Shown piece by piece: positions 23,120-60,895 of a stretch of 64,000 nt of DNA. A program made the translations under genes and the position numbers. The stretch is from Prochilodus magdalenae (Eukaryota; Chordata; Actinopteri; Characiformes; Prochilodontidae). Location of the stretch: positions 435,501 to 499,500 of the forward strand of contig JAMWET010001365.1 of NCBI GenBank assembly GCA_024036415.1. The letters are read 5' to 3'. Every line of letters begins with the position of its first letter. The stretch's first letter is position 1. The notes under the pieces are model-generated. The model was not told where the DNA came from. It did no database searches and was given only the letters and a program-made list of their open reading frames with translations.

Positions 23120-23690
23120 AACAAATATCATTGAGAAAAAATGTTGCACCCAGGAATTATAGGATTTATTATTTATTAATTATAGGACCAAGGAATGAAA
23201 CTTGGTTAACAGGTTTGACATCACGAGACACGAATGTTTCAAGTTTTACGCTCGGTCACGCATGTGACGTAAGTAAGGATGGGCCTTATCGCTGTACCTG
23301 ACTGACTAAGGTTGTCCTGCATGTGCTTTCCCTCTTGACTCTGTTGTGTTGGTAGCATCATTTGCAAGTGAAATATGCCTCACGGAAGAGTTCAAAAGCA
23401 ATTTGAGCAGCTGGAAGAGAGCAGGAGCTGTTTACCAGTCATGCAGGTTATACCATAGCACACGGATGATGGGAGTGGATAGAAGAAGATACGCACCAGC
23501 GACATAAAGTTTTCGAAAGTCCTACATGAAGCACGGAGAGAGAGAACCAATGAATTGTCAGGCGTGTGGAATGGCCCAATAACTAAGAATGAGCCACCTT
23601 CCATGAGCCATCCTGCTGGTGCCAGTACCATTGGCAGGCGGTTGCTGCGGTAAAGGTCGGTGTGACATGAAGCACACAGATAATTACGAT
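23120..23690. mobile_element. Tc1-superfamily relic, family A, copy 3
   Basis: The left end has AATGTTGCACCCAGGAATT. The interior 'gccagtaccattggcaggcgg' encodes the Ala-Ser-Thr-Ile-Gly-Arg-Arg motif common in Tc1-type transposases. Frames are broken and the right end is unclear. Confidence 0.55.
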
Positions 23691-24184
23691 GACTGCCCCT
23701 AACACCATGTCAGTGTCCCCCAAAAAAGCTGGAATGGTTTCGCGCCAGACTGTTATGGAGTGTGTCTGTGCGTCTGAGTGCGAGAAAGCGTCTGTGCTTG
23801 TGTCCTTGTTTCAAGAATTGGGCCTAACTGTATGACCCCTTTATTTAATTACATCACATTACTGTCTTTACCTAGTCTAGGCACTACGCAGCATTGTGCG
23901 GCTATGCAGGGCACATATACAGTTTCGATGTACTGTAGGTATAAGCTCTTTTGAGGCTCTTAGGAGCGACATTTGTTGATGCCTAATGCAATTACAGTGG
24001 GTGTTAAAAGTTAGAAAAGATTTTAGATAAGAAAAGAGTTGAAGGTGTGTGTTTTTTGTGTTCCATTGCCACCAGCTCCCCTCCCTGAAGTGCCAGAGCT
24101 AGGAGGCTAAGTGCTGCATCCTCCTCCTCATTTGCGGCAGATCTCCTCACAGCTCACAGCACCATTTCTTGTACTATTGGGTGC

Positions 24185-24828
24185 AGTTTAAAACTGTAGA
24201 CTGATTTGAACAATATTTATTGAGCCACGTATACAGTAGTGTCTCTCAGTATAGTGTTGGGCCACTATGTTAGCGAATGCCACATGCCAGATGTTTCTGC
24301 ATGTAGGTGTAGAGGTTTCTAATGGTGTCCTGTGATAATTCATCCTATGCAGCTTGAATATTCTCACCCAGTTCCTGCTGATTGTGCAGTAAGGGTGGAG
24401 GTGGAGTGAGACCAGGTCTTCTGGACGTGTAACCATAACAAGAAAACGTTAATTTTGGTGCTGACTACGGTGTCTTCACACACAGATTCGTTGGTCTCCT
24501 CCAAAACAAAATGGGACAGGTCACTGTAGATGACCCGCTGCCATTCTGAGACACTCCATGACAGACTGCCAGTCCACTGCAGTCTTTGGCCACATTGATG
24601 TGGTGTTAAAAGCAGTCATTGTATGCATGTAGTTCTGCAACGTGCAGCTATCTGCCAATGGTGCACTAATTGAATGACTCATGGAGGGCATCACTGCTCG
24701 CTGAATGTCCACCATTGTGATTATTGGGTCAGTCAGATACAGTGATAAGGCCCCTCTCTGCTTACATCACATGTGCAGCTAAGAGTGAAACATGAACAGT
24801 TGTGTAATTATTTTTTGACAGTGAATTT
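24185..24828 (-). mobile_element. Tc1-superfamily relic, family A, copy 4
   Basis: The right end is TGTGTAATTATTTTTTGACAGTGA. Read on the minus strand it holds the most complete interior of the family: the 'MPSMSHS' region (about 24670), a stretch like 'WQSV', the FGGDQRICV block near 24490-24510 (SLGGDDQRIRV-like), and a C-terminal 'HRTPLGT' segment near 24310. Stops and deletions make it a pseudogene. Confidence 0.65.
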
Positions 24829-24995
24829 GTATTGAACAATGTTCTACAGTCTGGTTGCATCATCCACCAAAACCTCATATCACTCCTCAACTTTAAAGTT
24901 AAGGGAGTTTAAAACAGGAAGAGCACTTAACAAGTCAGTGGACTTCCAGGGCTGTCTGGACTAGTCCTGTGTGTCTACACTCTGCTCCTTGCTGA

Positions 24996-26158
24996 AGCTA
25001 AAAATAAATAAATGTATTTGTTTTAAATGCACTTAGGTATCAAAAAGTAAATGTATTGTGACATTACATGTCATAGAATAAAAATCTCTCATATTGTGTC
25101 CTAAGTATTTATAAAATGGTCAAAAATTCAGCTTTTTAGAGAATATATAAATACCGAATATCTAAATTAAAAATACCACACAAAAGATTATGAACTATTT
25201 ACACTTGCTATGTTTGGGCATTCAGTATTTAAAAACAGTCTGTAGTAAATGATGTTGTACAAAATGAGCTGATGATTTAACCATACAAGAACAGTTACAT
25301 GTTCCCCCCCAAATCTATGTTTTTAGCTGTATGCAGACACAACCAGTCAAGTAACAAATGAAAACTGGAACATGTGCACAAAAAAATATCTGAGATTACA
25401 ATTTTTATAAAATACAGTGATGTCTATGAGGGGAGACATCAGCTCAACTGTTTTAAATGTCTGATGAACCCTGGGAAAGAAAAGGGTTTCTTTAATCTAT
25501 GGTAGTCCGGCATTTTTGCCTCTGTCCCCAACAGACCTGAAGGTACAGTTTAATATAGTCCATGTTTGGGGGTGGGTGGGATCTTTGATGAAGCAGCTCT
25601 CCTGTGGAAAATGAGATTGTTTTGCTCTTTAGAAGGGTTGTGCTTTTATTTTTAAAATATTAATATAACAGTCTTTACCACTCTTTACGTTTGCGGTCTT
25701 TTAGAAGTGCTGCCATACCACACAATGATGCAGCTGGTCAGGATTGATTCAATGATCACCAGCTGTAGAAGTTGCTGAGGATTCTGGGTGACATGCCAAA
25801 TTTCCTCAGCCTCCTTGAAAAGTACAGCCGCTGCTGATAACTCTTAGCACATTATGTGGTTTTGTGTCCAGGTGAGGTCATCACTGACCACACCCCTAAG
25901 TACTTAAAGCTCACTACACTATTAAGCTTGAAGAGCTAAAAATAAATAAATGTATTTGTTTTAAATGCACTTAGGTATCAAAAAGTAAATGTATTGTGAG
26001 ATACATCAAACCAACATCTCTCAGTTTGTGTCCTAAGTTTATAAAATGGTAAAATTTCACTTTTTAGGAATTCTGGAAAACGAATATCTAAATTATAAAT
26101 ATGCACACAATAATTACCAAAACTATTTACCAGTCATTTTAAATATGTTTGGGCATAA
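24996..26158. repeat. Pair of direct repeats about 938 bp apart
   Basis: 24996-25225 and 25934-26158 start with the same AT-rich sequence (AGCTAAAAATAAATAAATGT, then 'ttaggtatcaaaaagtaaatg') and stay alignable for about 220 bp. Similarity resumes at about 25460/26380 ('tctgatgaaccct', 'catttttgcct'). This is a segmental or tandem duplication of repeat-derived DNA, or two copies of one LINE tail. Confidence 0.75.
25545..25930 (-). mobile_element. Fish LINE fragment
   Basis: Contains 'gtccaggtgaggtcatcactga' and 'cagctgtagaagttgctgagga', phrases I recognise from the antisense of fish non-LTR retrotransposon tails. No reading frame survives. Confidence 0.45.
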
Positions 26159-26905
26159 CAGTTCTATCTATCAATCACTCTATTATCTATGCTCTATCTA
26201 TGATCTGCCATATCTATCTTTATATCTATCTATTTTAGAAAATCTAGTTTTTACTCCACAGTATACAGTGTAAACAGCAACAAAGGGAAAGCATGGTACT
26301 ATGTGACCAAAAAAATAAGGACAGTGTACAGAACAACAATATAAACATTATAGATTTCTTTGCAGTCAAAACCCCTGGATGATCTGATGAACCCTAATTG
26401 CAAAATATGTTCACCTGTGAATTTTTGCCTAGATCCCCAACAAGATATTGTACATTTTAATATTGCACATTATGCTATTACACAAACAACTAAAATGGCA
26501 AAATGAGTGTGTGTAGTTAATTGTAAAACATCTTTAGCAGTGCTTTTTGTAGAGTCTAACAGCAGCAGGAAGGAAGGACCTTATTACCGCTCCTTTTATA
26601 TTTTAGAAGTGAAGCAACCTGTGGCTGACACAAGCAGCCCAGTGCTGCCAGAGTCTGAATGCATTGCTGAAACAGATCTATGCTATCTATGAATATGACA
26701 TCTATGTATCTAACCTGATTGATCTATGTATCTATCTATCTATCTAACCATCCATGCTACCACATCTATCCATCTATCTATCCCTCATCATGTATCTAGC
26801 TTGAAGAACATCTATCTATCTATCTCTATGTATCTATCTATCTACACCATCTATCTTTCAACGATATTATCTAGCTGGTATCTATCTATCTATCTATCTA
26901 TCTGG
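26157..26905. repeat. Interrupted ATCT microsatellite with LINE piece inside
   Basis: ATCT/CTAT tracts occur at 26165-26235, 26730-26785 and 26811-26902. Between them (about 26490-26690) lies a stretch with 'gagtctaacagcagcaggaagga' typical of a fish LINE 3' region. Confidence 0.7.
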
Positions 26906-27274
26906 TACTGCTAGATGTCCAGGGGTCTGGCATCTATTTCTGGAATATCTATTTTAAACTTTATTATAATATAAACATGACAAAGTTCTTAATAACCAAA
27001 TTCACTCTGTTTCTGGGATTTTTGGTGTGTATTATGTGACACAGTCAAGTGCATCCACAGCTATATTGACAGCTATATTGTGTTATATTTGCTTTCACCT
27101 GAGCTGCTAAAAAACGTTCACGGACATTTGTGTTTAGGACCACAAACTGCTAAAGGCTGGGAACATGATATCTACCAAATCAGGGTTTTTACAAGAACTT
27201 GTTCATGCATCCAAATCAAGAACTGATCAATAACCTTGATATTTAAGAGTGTATTTAAATGGAAGTGAATATGC

Positions 27275-27330
27275 AGTGTGTGTGTGTGTGTGTGTGAGAT
27301 AGAGAGAGAGAGAGAAAGAAAAAGAAAGAG
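27275..27330. repeat. (GT)n followed by (GA)n microsatellite
   Basis: Eleven GT units, then an AGAGAG/AAAGA purine run. Confidence 0.9.
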
Positions 27331-28380
27331 ACTGTGGGTCAAATAAGTGGGAGATCAGTGACTCCAAGTTTTCAAAAGAGGGTGAAAGCTGTTGGTTGCT
27401 TCCTGCTGAAAGGATCCTCTCACTTCCCCAGTTATTTACATAGTCAAAAGCAGAGGTTTATGATGCTTTTTCTTCTGTTTTATGGTGAATAATAATAAAT
27501 TACTATACAGATAAACGCATGCATAGATTCTGTGTCACAGTTTGCTAGAGGATAGGAGGAAGGTCTACTTTTCTGTATGAAGTTTTTAAATATTGTACTT
27601 TGTAAAAGTACCTAAACCTAAACCAGCTGTTTAAAACCATCTCTCTGTATGTTTTTACTGTAAACAATAAAACCGTATATAACACTGGATAAATAAAAGT
27701 AAATAAACTAGTTAATGGATTAATAATGGTGATACCAGCTTTGGAGGAAGCCCACAGCAAACTATGCTGGACAGCGCTTGTGGTGGAAGATGGAGATGGA
27801 TAAACCAAAGAGCAGCAAACTAATAGATACAACAGAGCCTCCAGTTCTTCTTGGCTGTGCTTCTGCATAATACTATTAATTAATATTCAATTAATTTAAT
27901 ATAATATACATTTATATTTATAGAATATATATATTGTCATATATATTTCAATGCCATAGAAATGTCATGGTTATAGAATTAACTTTTTAAAGTTCTATTT
28001 AAAGTTTTTTTTTTTTACTTCTCCTTGCCATTTTGGAGAACTGTTGTTCAGTTATGACCGTGACAATATGATATTTATGTAGTGCCCTGTAGGGAAGTAA
28101 AAGTGCAAATGATTTTAGATCACTATAGAAATGCTTTAGAAAGTCATATAGTACTAGTTACTAGTTGTTTTTCATATATAGGCTGTACCTTACATGCACA
28201 TACACAGAGTGGCTACTTGTATGGTGTGAGATTGAATAAAGCTTTGGGCTTCTTTTATATTGATCTTATTTCCAAGTAAATGGTCTCACATTTGATCCTA
28301 AACATGAAAGGCGGTTAAACTGGTTTGAAATCCTGAATTCCCTCGATGATGTGAAATGCTCCCAGTCAGCTGCCAAAGCA

Positions 28381-28735
28381 TCTTAGCCAAACCAGACGCT
28401 CCCTCCTCCCAGTTATTTTATAACTCCACCCGTATTCCGACAAGCCCCGCCCCCTACACGAGGACTGGCTGGTGGATGAAACTCAGACGCGGTCCATAAC
28501 TGTTAGCCAGCCCCGGCACACATGGGGCACGCCTGGGCTTGTCTGAAAACGGGTGGGGAAAGTACATGAAGGCTACTGGGCAGTTCTATCGAAGGGGGAG
28601 GGGCTTGTCGGAATACGGGTGGTAATAACAACAACGCTCCCACGCAGTTCCCCAATGCATTCCTCAGAACGCCTTGAGAGCTCAGACTTCAGACGCTCGT
28701 TTGACACTTACAGGGACCGAGGACGGAACACTCTG
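28381..28735 (+). promoter_or_regulatory. Promoter and non-coding first exon of the SLC6 gene
   Basis: This GC-rich island has several GC boxes (CCCCGCCCCC at about 28445, GGGGGAGGGGC at about 28595) in AT-rich surroundings. A 30-bp inverted repeat, 28426-28455 against 28593-28622, has one mismatch. AACACTCTG at 28727-28735 is followed by the donor GTGAGT, so a 5' UTR exon probably ends at 28735 and splices to the coding exon (acceptor at 29096 or 29155). Confidence 0.5.
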
Positions 28736-29165
28736 GTGAGTCTGCACTTCACTTCCATCTACTCCTCATTCTGCAAACTGGAGAATGCTAATGCAAAATC
28801 CTTATATACTTACATATGCAACCATTTTTTGCTGTTTACTGAAAGACATATATGACATAATCCTATAAATCATTAATAATGGTCATCTTAAATATTGCAT
28901 TCTGGTTCTAGACCCTTTTTAATCTGAACCATCACCATTTACTCAGTTTTCTCCATTTAGGTATATATTGCTTATTAATTTACTCTAAATTAATTTACTA
29001 TACACTTATGTTTAATTGTTGACCAATAGATGTGATTTGGTATAATAGAATGTGGCTTATTACAATGAGGTAATAATGGCTATTCTTGCATGGCAGATGC
29101 TGATATGCACTTTTAAGAAGGTGGATAAACCCATTGTAACTTGTGATGTGCGTAGGAGAGAGACC

Positions 29166-54042
<24,877 letters not shown>

Positions 54043-54287
54043 AAAGCAGGAGGACGTGTCACCACTTAGGTGGATTTATGTAACCTCGATCAAGACCAAC
54101 CTCATATACTGACCTCCATATATCCTCACACCTTAGACTTCTATGTCTAGAACAGTGGTCTGCATAGTGTTTTGACAAAGGGCACAACCTCAACCAGGCA
54201 ATAGGCTTATTATTATTAATTGATATTGTTTATAACCTGTTAGCTTTAGCTAACCTTACATATTGAATATTACTAGTGGTTTCATAA

Positions 54288-54293
54288 AATAAA
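54288..54293 (+). terminator. SLC6 gene polyadenylation signal
   Basis: AATAAA lies 246 bp after the stop codon. It is the first good signal in the 3' UTR. Confidence 0.6.
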
Positions 54294-54823
54294 GATTGGA
54301 CATTTTCAAACAAAGCCTAATTTGACTTAGTGGCTACATACTGTATGAGCCTGTGTATGATAACGTTGTTCATTACTAGCAACCTTTATCTGATATGTAG
54401 AAACTAATAAGTGTGTGAAATAACTTATGGCTTAATGCTTTTATTTATCAGTTATGGTTGCTCTAACTAACTGAGCTAACATACCGACTGTTGTCTACCT
54501 AATGTTACAGCTAAGGCCGTTGTACATAAAGGGCTGAATGATTTTATCATGACTTTATCAGGTTCCATAATTTACTTTTCTGTATAATGTGAATATACAT
54601 ATTTTACACCTTTAATATATGTGTATTTTAGTTAAGATTCTAAACGTGCCTACATGCATATATAAGCAGACCACTGTTCTATCATGTTCTTATCTTCCTA
54701 ATGTAAGATTCTTCCGGGCAGGCACAATGCTCGATTTCCGAAGCTGACTGCTCGTGTTTCGGTGCTTGACTTTATCACTGGTTAATTTCTTTCAAGCTTT
54801 AAGATGAAGCTGTTGTTTCTAAA

Positions 54824-55459
54824 CTCACTGTCAAAATAATAGTTGCACACAGAAGGAATTAACTGAGAGGAATGAAATTTGATGGGTAGGTTAGAAATTG
54901 AAATAAGACATGCAAACGAGTCAACGTTCACGGTCAGCTTCGCATGTGACGTATGCAAGGAATAGCCTTATTGCTGTAACTGACGGTCCAATCAACTGCA
55001 AGTGCAGACATTCAACGAGCAGTGATGCCCTCCATGAATCATCCTGTTAGTGCCAGCACCACTGGTAGACAGCTGCACACTGCAGGACTACATGCACGCA
55101 GACCTTTACATTACATTTTCAACCAGCATATCCGTGTGTGAAGGCCCCGTGGTCAGTACCATGATGAACTGCTTGTTGTCTCACGTCCAGAAGAACTGTG
55201 TGAGAATATACAAGCTGCATGTGATGGCTTATTGCAGGACACCATCAGGGACTTCTACCACTCCATGCTGAGTTGTCTGGCATGTCGCATTAACAAACAT
55301 GGCGGCATGACGCCATATTGGGAGGCACTACTTTTGTATGTGTAGCTCAATAATCATTGCCAATATCAGTCTATCATCATTTATTGTTCCTGGGGACCTG
55401 TATCTTCCTTGCAATCCGACACTTCCTTCTGGTTGCAGCTACTGTTTTGATGAGGAGCG
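54824..55459 (+). mobile_element. Tc1-superfamily relic, family A, copy 6
   Basis: CTCACTGTCAAAATAATAGT then TGCACACAGAAGG at the left; CTTCTGGTTGCAGCTACTGT then TTTGATGAGGAGCG at the right. The interior has 'cctccatgaatcatcctgtta' and 'accatcagggacttctacca', the same transposase scraps as copy 4 but in plus orientation. Confidence 0.7.
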
Positions 55460-55631
55460 TATTCTCAGCTCACTTACTACATATACTCTATGTTGTGGCT
55501 GTATTTAGCAATGCAGTTGATGAGATTAGTGTTGTAATTCAGGTATGGTAGACAGCTACCATGATTTTATGTTCATTTCATCTCCCGAGACTGGTAATTT
55601 AGTCAGTTGGATATTTTCTTAATATGCGATG

Positions 55632-56576
55632 ATGTGCAAACAATTTCAACTTTATTGGCGATAGTACAATGACAACACATTTTGAATTTACCACCAGCAT
55701 GTTTTAAAAACAGTTGGTTCAGATGCAACAAAAGACAAAGTGGGGTAATGTGCAAAAACCACCTGGTTTAACAACTCACAATTAGGTTAATTGGCTACAG
55801 GTCAGTAACATGATTGGGTATAAAAAGAGCACCGCAGAGTGGCACAGCCTTATAGAAGTAAAGCTGGAGAGAGGTTCACCCCTCTGAGAAAGACTTTGTG
55901 GGTTAACAATATAACAATTCAAAAACAGCTTTAAACAGATGCAGAAATGCCACCACCTTCTTCAGGTCCAAGCTTACTTAAGATGTAAGAAGCTTAAAAC
56001 TGTGGTGTCACAATCACAATTCGATTTTTTTTGGAGATGTGGACCCCACATCCTCCAGGTTAAAGAGAAGAGGGACTATCCGGCTTGTTATCAGTGCACA
56101 GTTTAAAAGTGACTTTATGAAGTTGCATTACTGCACATGGTGTATGTGACAGGCACCTATAAGAAGCACCTTGATGGTGATCTATCCTCCTGAGACCCCA
56201 GCGTTCTCATATGAGGACATTACATTCTGCTTCTCTGCACCATGATACTTTTTAAAATGTTGACCCTTTGGCCTCATATGAGGACACTGTATTTGCCAAA
56301 ACGACTTCCTGTACAAAGACAACGTTTAGTTTTTATACTTGGTAGGTCCTACTAATCACAAATAGGTAGGAGAAATGTGGTAAACATGAACCTGTCCCAA
56401 CTTTACCATAATGTGTTGCAGATGTTTTTTCAAAAAGCAATAAAATTCCTCAGTTGAATAATTAAATATTTTGTATGTTACTAATGTCAGCTAAGCACAG
56501 GGTTTCAATTATTTGCATCATTACGTCTGCTTTTTATTTACGTTTGAACACCATCCCAACTTTCTTAGGTTGTATC
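55632..56576 (+). mobile_element. DNA-transposon relic of uncertain class
   Basis: Contains 'ggttaattggctacaggtcagt', 'attgggtataaaaagagcac' and an ending like 'ccatcccaactttcttaggtt', phrases I recognise from a widespread fish non-autonomous element. No frame is open. Confidence 0.4.
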
Positions 56577-57120
56577 CAACAATTGCTGCAACTGTAATAA
56601 GGGCTGGTGTCCTTACAGACACTTACAGTACGTAGTATGATTTGTTATCAGAAACAGTATTAGTGCATACAAGTAGCATTTGAATCACTTACAGTACAAC
56701 ATTGACAGATATTACTCCAGATATAGTAATTGTAGTGCTATAAATATTTTTATGTGGATATATATTTTTCTGTTTTTCTTTTTAAAGGAAATGTATTTTC
56801 TTACTGTATTGTATTACTCAATTCAGACTTTTATATTGAAAAAACATTTTCATTCAGGTATTGGCCTTATATTTTAGGATGCATAAATTATGTAATATTC
56901 ATTCAATGTTTAAAATATTAAGTAATGAATTTATTAGCATGATCACAGTGGAATCAAGGGTTCTAAATGGTAAGCTCCTCTGATAGTCTTATTATGGTTA
57001 TAATACAAATATTGTTATGCAGATTGTAACTGAAAATACCATTTAAATGAATGCGGTTATCTGGTTTGCTGTCATTTGTTTACCACAACCATGTGAACAC
57101 AGACTAAGAAACCAATAAAT

Positions 57121-57456
57121 TTACCATTGCTTGGTGAAAGCAGCAGCCGTTGACTTTATTTGTACCTGCCATTTCCCAGTTTTCTTCAGATGAGCGTTTT
57201 TGGACAAGCACATCCTCAGGTGTTTTGATATTCTGACCTGATTCTGGGTCCAGTATGCTGCATCTGCTAGCATCTGGGTCCAGTATGCTGCATCTGCTAG
57301 CATCTGGGCCCAGTGTGCTGGTCCTAGCATGTTGCCTATATGTATAGCTATAGCCCCAGAGAGCCAGTGATGGACAAAGAATGTGATCTTTTTCTTCTTT
57401 CTGCCTTTGTTTTTTACTTTTTCCATTTCGCTCTCACTTTGATCATCATCGTCCAT
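57121..57456 (-). other. Unrecognised open frame with a 10-residue repeat
   Basis: A 111-codon minus-strand frame begins in a good context (ACCAAGATGG). It has an acidic start (MDDDDQSESEME), a Lys-rich stretch and a short hydrophobic part, then two exact copies of MLADAAYWTQ plus a degenerate first copy (MLGPAHWAQ), then a basic end. The repeat comes from a 30-bp DNA tandem at 57242-57315. No family is recognised and no polyadenylation signal or splice context was found. It may be chance. Confidence 0.25.
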
Positions 57457-58460
57457 CTTGGTCAGTCATCCATATAATTCAAACAGGCACTCAATTAACA
57501 GACCATTTCACCTGCTGGCCTCAGAGCCTTCACTGTCAGTCGATTTAGGAGAGGGCCAGGTTTAGGGAGTGGTTTTACTCATGAACCAATAGGGGAGTAA
57601 AGCTAAAGATGGGTGTGACTTTTGCGGTCTGCATAGAGCCAATTAAAAGAGCCGAATAAGGGATGGGTGTTGGGTATAAACTGGGTCAGTACAGGTTATT
57701 AGAGGATATTCTGAATGAGTACAGACTGATCTACTTACAGCCCAGCAGCCTACAAATTACACTCTGGTTTGATTTGTTTACTAAGTCTAGTTGTTGTGAA
57801 CAAAAAGAAATTTATGTAAATATATTAGTAACGTAATATACAGTAAGTTAGTTTATTTGGGATTACTTATCACTGTATCAGTCATGTGACGGTTTTAGCA
57901 CGCAGTGCTAATACCCAGTTAGCAGAAAATGTTCCCAGAACTTTGGTTAAGGCAACCTACTAGTCCTAATAAATTTTTAAAGAAAATATTTTAGTCCAAT
58001 GTTTAAAGAATAATTTTCAATGCAACATTCGAAAATTGTTTTATAGAGTTACTGAAACCTGAGATGACACATTTGCATTGTATATTCTTAGCGTGTTTTA
58101 GAACAAATCATTTTGAGATGGGTAGAGGAGTATAGGCTTAACTTGTTAGGAGGTGTTCATATGACATCTTTATTAGGAGGGAAGCATCACATTTAATGAT
58201 TTAAAAAAGTAGGATGTGCTTCTTAGGAGGTGATTTAATGCATCTGACTGACAAACAGACACACAGGGACACCAATTTAATAGAATCATCGCTGTTTGGA
58301 AACAATTCCGATATCTCTATTTTTGTTGTGTGGATTGTAAATTGACCTACAGAAATAATGGAAATAAATAAATAATGGAATAATGGAAAAATTTTGTAAT
58401 GTTAAAATGAACCTTGTCTTAAAATTAAGGTCACTTCTCTTGTAAAGCTGCCAATTTAGA
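57457..58460. other. Gene-free DNA
   Basis: Ordinary AT-rich sequence. CpG is not raised and nothing recognisable was found. Confidence 0.4.
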
Positions 58461-58462
58461 GA

Positions 58463-58640
58463 TGCACTATATGGCCAAAAGAATGTGGACACCTCACCAG
58501 CAAACCTATATAAACTTGATGGACACCTCAAAAGCAAAATTTGAAAGCTGGTCCCACTCTTTTGCAGCTATAAGAGATTCCACTCTTCTCAGAAGGCTTT
58601 CAGATGCCTGTATCTTCCTCAGCATAATGTCAGATTTTGC
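58463..58640. mobile_element. Tc1-related MITE fragment
   Basis: GCACTATATGGCCAAAAGAA, then 'tgtggacacctcacc', then 'ggtcccactcttttgcagct' is a familiar fish Tc1-derived end and body. The right end is missing. Confidence 0.6.
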
Positions 58641-59139
58641 ATTTGAGACAGCATCTTCCTTTTGAGCCTGTAAATGTGGCATTACTACTTTAAAGGTGTA
58701 TGATGTGGTTCAAACAACTCCCAAAGTCAGACCAGACATCTTCCTAACTTACTGTTTTACAGGGCTTGCAGGGTGATCTGCAGCAGCACACCAACACCAT
58801 TATAAGCATATTCATTCTTAACCAACTTACTAATGCTATTCTCGCAGTTTAAACAAAACCCATAGAATGTGTAGCTTCAAACAATGCAGTTTGGTCAGCT
58901 GTAATCATGCCAAGCTCATTAAAACATCAAAGACGTGTGCATTGTTTTAAAGTTGGCTGTATAGATGGCTGACCACTGGGCATAGCCCTAACTCAGGTAG
59001 CAGACTTCTGGATCTATTTAGCCTCATTAAAGAGAGCATTTGCAACTTGCCCTTGTTAAAGCTTAATAACAGCTTGTGTGAAAGTTAATGCAGTGCTACT
59101 GTTTGGCTATCTGTTGAACCACTTCACACATGCTTATTC

Positions 59140-59163
59140 ATATATATATATATATATATATAT
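59140..59163. repeat. (TA)n microsatellite
   Basis: Short TA tract. Confidence 0.85.
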
Positions 59164-59662
59164 TTTGGATATGTCTAAATTCCAACAACGGACTGTGACA
59201 GCAACCCAGGTCTAATTTTTTTTGTTTGTACATGTCTATATTAATATATACATATATTTATATCCATATAGTTATTATAATGCCTATATGGTTATATTTG
59301 ATGTTCCTGGCCCACTAGAAACGAATGCCTCCACCACAGTATTGGCCCATGGACCACTAGAGGGTGCTTTACAGCCAACCGGTGGTCTGCGGCCCACAGG
59401 TTGAGAAACCCTGCACTACAGATTCAATCCCTTACAGAAGCAACTAAATTAGCAGAACTTTTATTTTAAAGTTCGTTAAGTAACAGCCGTATTGGGTGAC
59501 ATACTGAAAAGAAGTGATCAAGTGGAAAGGCGCGAAATGTAATGTGCACACGACATTACACATTTCTCTATAGATGTCATGTAGAATGTGTGACAGAATG
59601 AAAAGCAAAACCTCTATTACACTGTTTCCATATTTGGCATCTTGACTGAGGTTGCTGTCACA

Positions 59663-60634
59663 ATTGGGGCTGCCAACTAGGTTTAGTGACTTTTCAGACC
59701 CAGTGACTTTTTGGACAAACCTAAGCTACTTTCTATAGCTTGCCAGTACTGCACCGCTGGGCTAGAGACACACACTTTTATTTTTATATCTACCCTATTC
59801 AGTTTGTAGCAGCATGTGAAGGATTAAAAGGTTCATCCACTAGGGGGCAGATTAATCCTGACCATCACTGACTGAAAACGGAAACATCCTTCTTGTGGTT
59901 CTATGCATAAACCTTCTATGCGTCTATGCTTAATTTGACTCACTACATATTCATGAGTCAATCAAGAATGAAAATCATTCTGATGTAAACGCTGAAGTAC
60001 AGTCAGCTCTGCTTAGAAGAGACCTAAACCAAAATACTCACTCATCATCCAAAAAACAGTTGCACTCAAACAGAAGTTTATGAAGAAAGGCAAGGTTACC
60101 AAACGGAAAACAGAACTTGCGCAAGACATAAAATAATTTTGTCATTTCTAACTTTCCTATCGAGTAATCAGTTTGCATGCAATTATAGCCAGAATTACAG
60201 TCCAGCCTTTGTCTTTAATGTACGTGTATAAGGATTGTGTTAGATGACACCCCGGTTGGAAAATCTGAATTTTAGCAGTCCAGTGCCTCAGCTTGGAAGT
60301 GGCTTGAAGCTGACTGCTGGTGAACATATAGTTTTAATGGGCCACATTTCAGTGACTATTTCATACTTGGCCCATTGTTTGACAACAGAAACTCAAAAAT
60401 ATGTAAATGAGAACAGCAGTATTGAGAACTGGGTCGGATTAAAATATGGTTGTATCAAAAGCACAAAGAGTAGGAAGCAAGCAATCAGGCCCGACAGGGC
60501 TGAGACCATGTGACATTGGACAGACTGCAGATGTGTCACAAATATGCTAATTAGCACTTGACATCATTTAACAACATTTAGCAACTTCTTGAACTAGCTT
60601 TAGCTACTTTCTATTGAAAGTAGTTGGCAACACT
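59663..60634. mobile_element. DNA-transposon relic with TTGCCAAC-type ends
   Basis: Left end 'gggctgccaactaggtttagtg' with 'gacttttcagacccagtgac'; right end 'tagctactttctattgaaag' then TAGTTGGCAACAC. The inner text contains a segment duplicated at 61.9 kb. Class not settled; an 89-codon frame at 60244-60513 inside it is not recognised. Confidence 0.5.
59913..60057 (+). repeat. Direct repeat D, copy 1
   Basis: 'tctatgcttaatttgactcac', 'tacatattcatgag', 'gctgcttagaagac' (here slightly changed) and 'cctaaaccaaaatactcac' recur in order at 61868-62013. Confidence 0.7.
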
Positions 60635-60746
60635 AAAAAAAGAATCCACAGTGAAATGAAATCAATGCGCAGCTAAATTGCTTTCCACAGAAAAAAAAAC
60701 TAAACAAAACATGCCAAGCCCAAAGTACACTGTTTTTATTTACTGA

Positions 60747-60895
60747 TTGTTTTGGTTGGTCAGAGTCCAGATTAAAAACCCCTTTGAGAATATATTATCT
60801 CAGATTAAACACAAACTAATTTGGCAATGTTTTCAGCTGTTTGAAGCCATCAATGCTGAACAGAACAACACTTACGAAGTTTCTTCTTTCTATTA
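60747..60895. repeat. Dispersed repeat B, copy 2
   Basis: Matches 17275-17415 (see that entry). Confidence 0.6.

Noticed and set aside
26726..26914. Tyr-Leu-Ser-Ile repeat protein
   Set aside because: Translation of the ATCT microsatellite.
27545..27868. 107-codon minus-strand frame
   Set aside because: AT-rich, with no recognisable motif or splice context; the hydrophobic run looks like chance.
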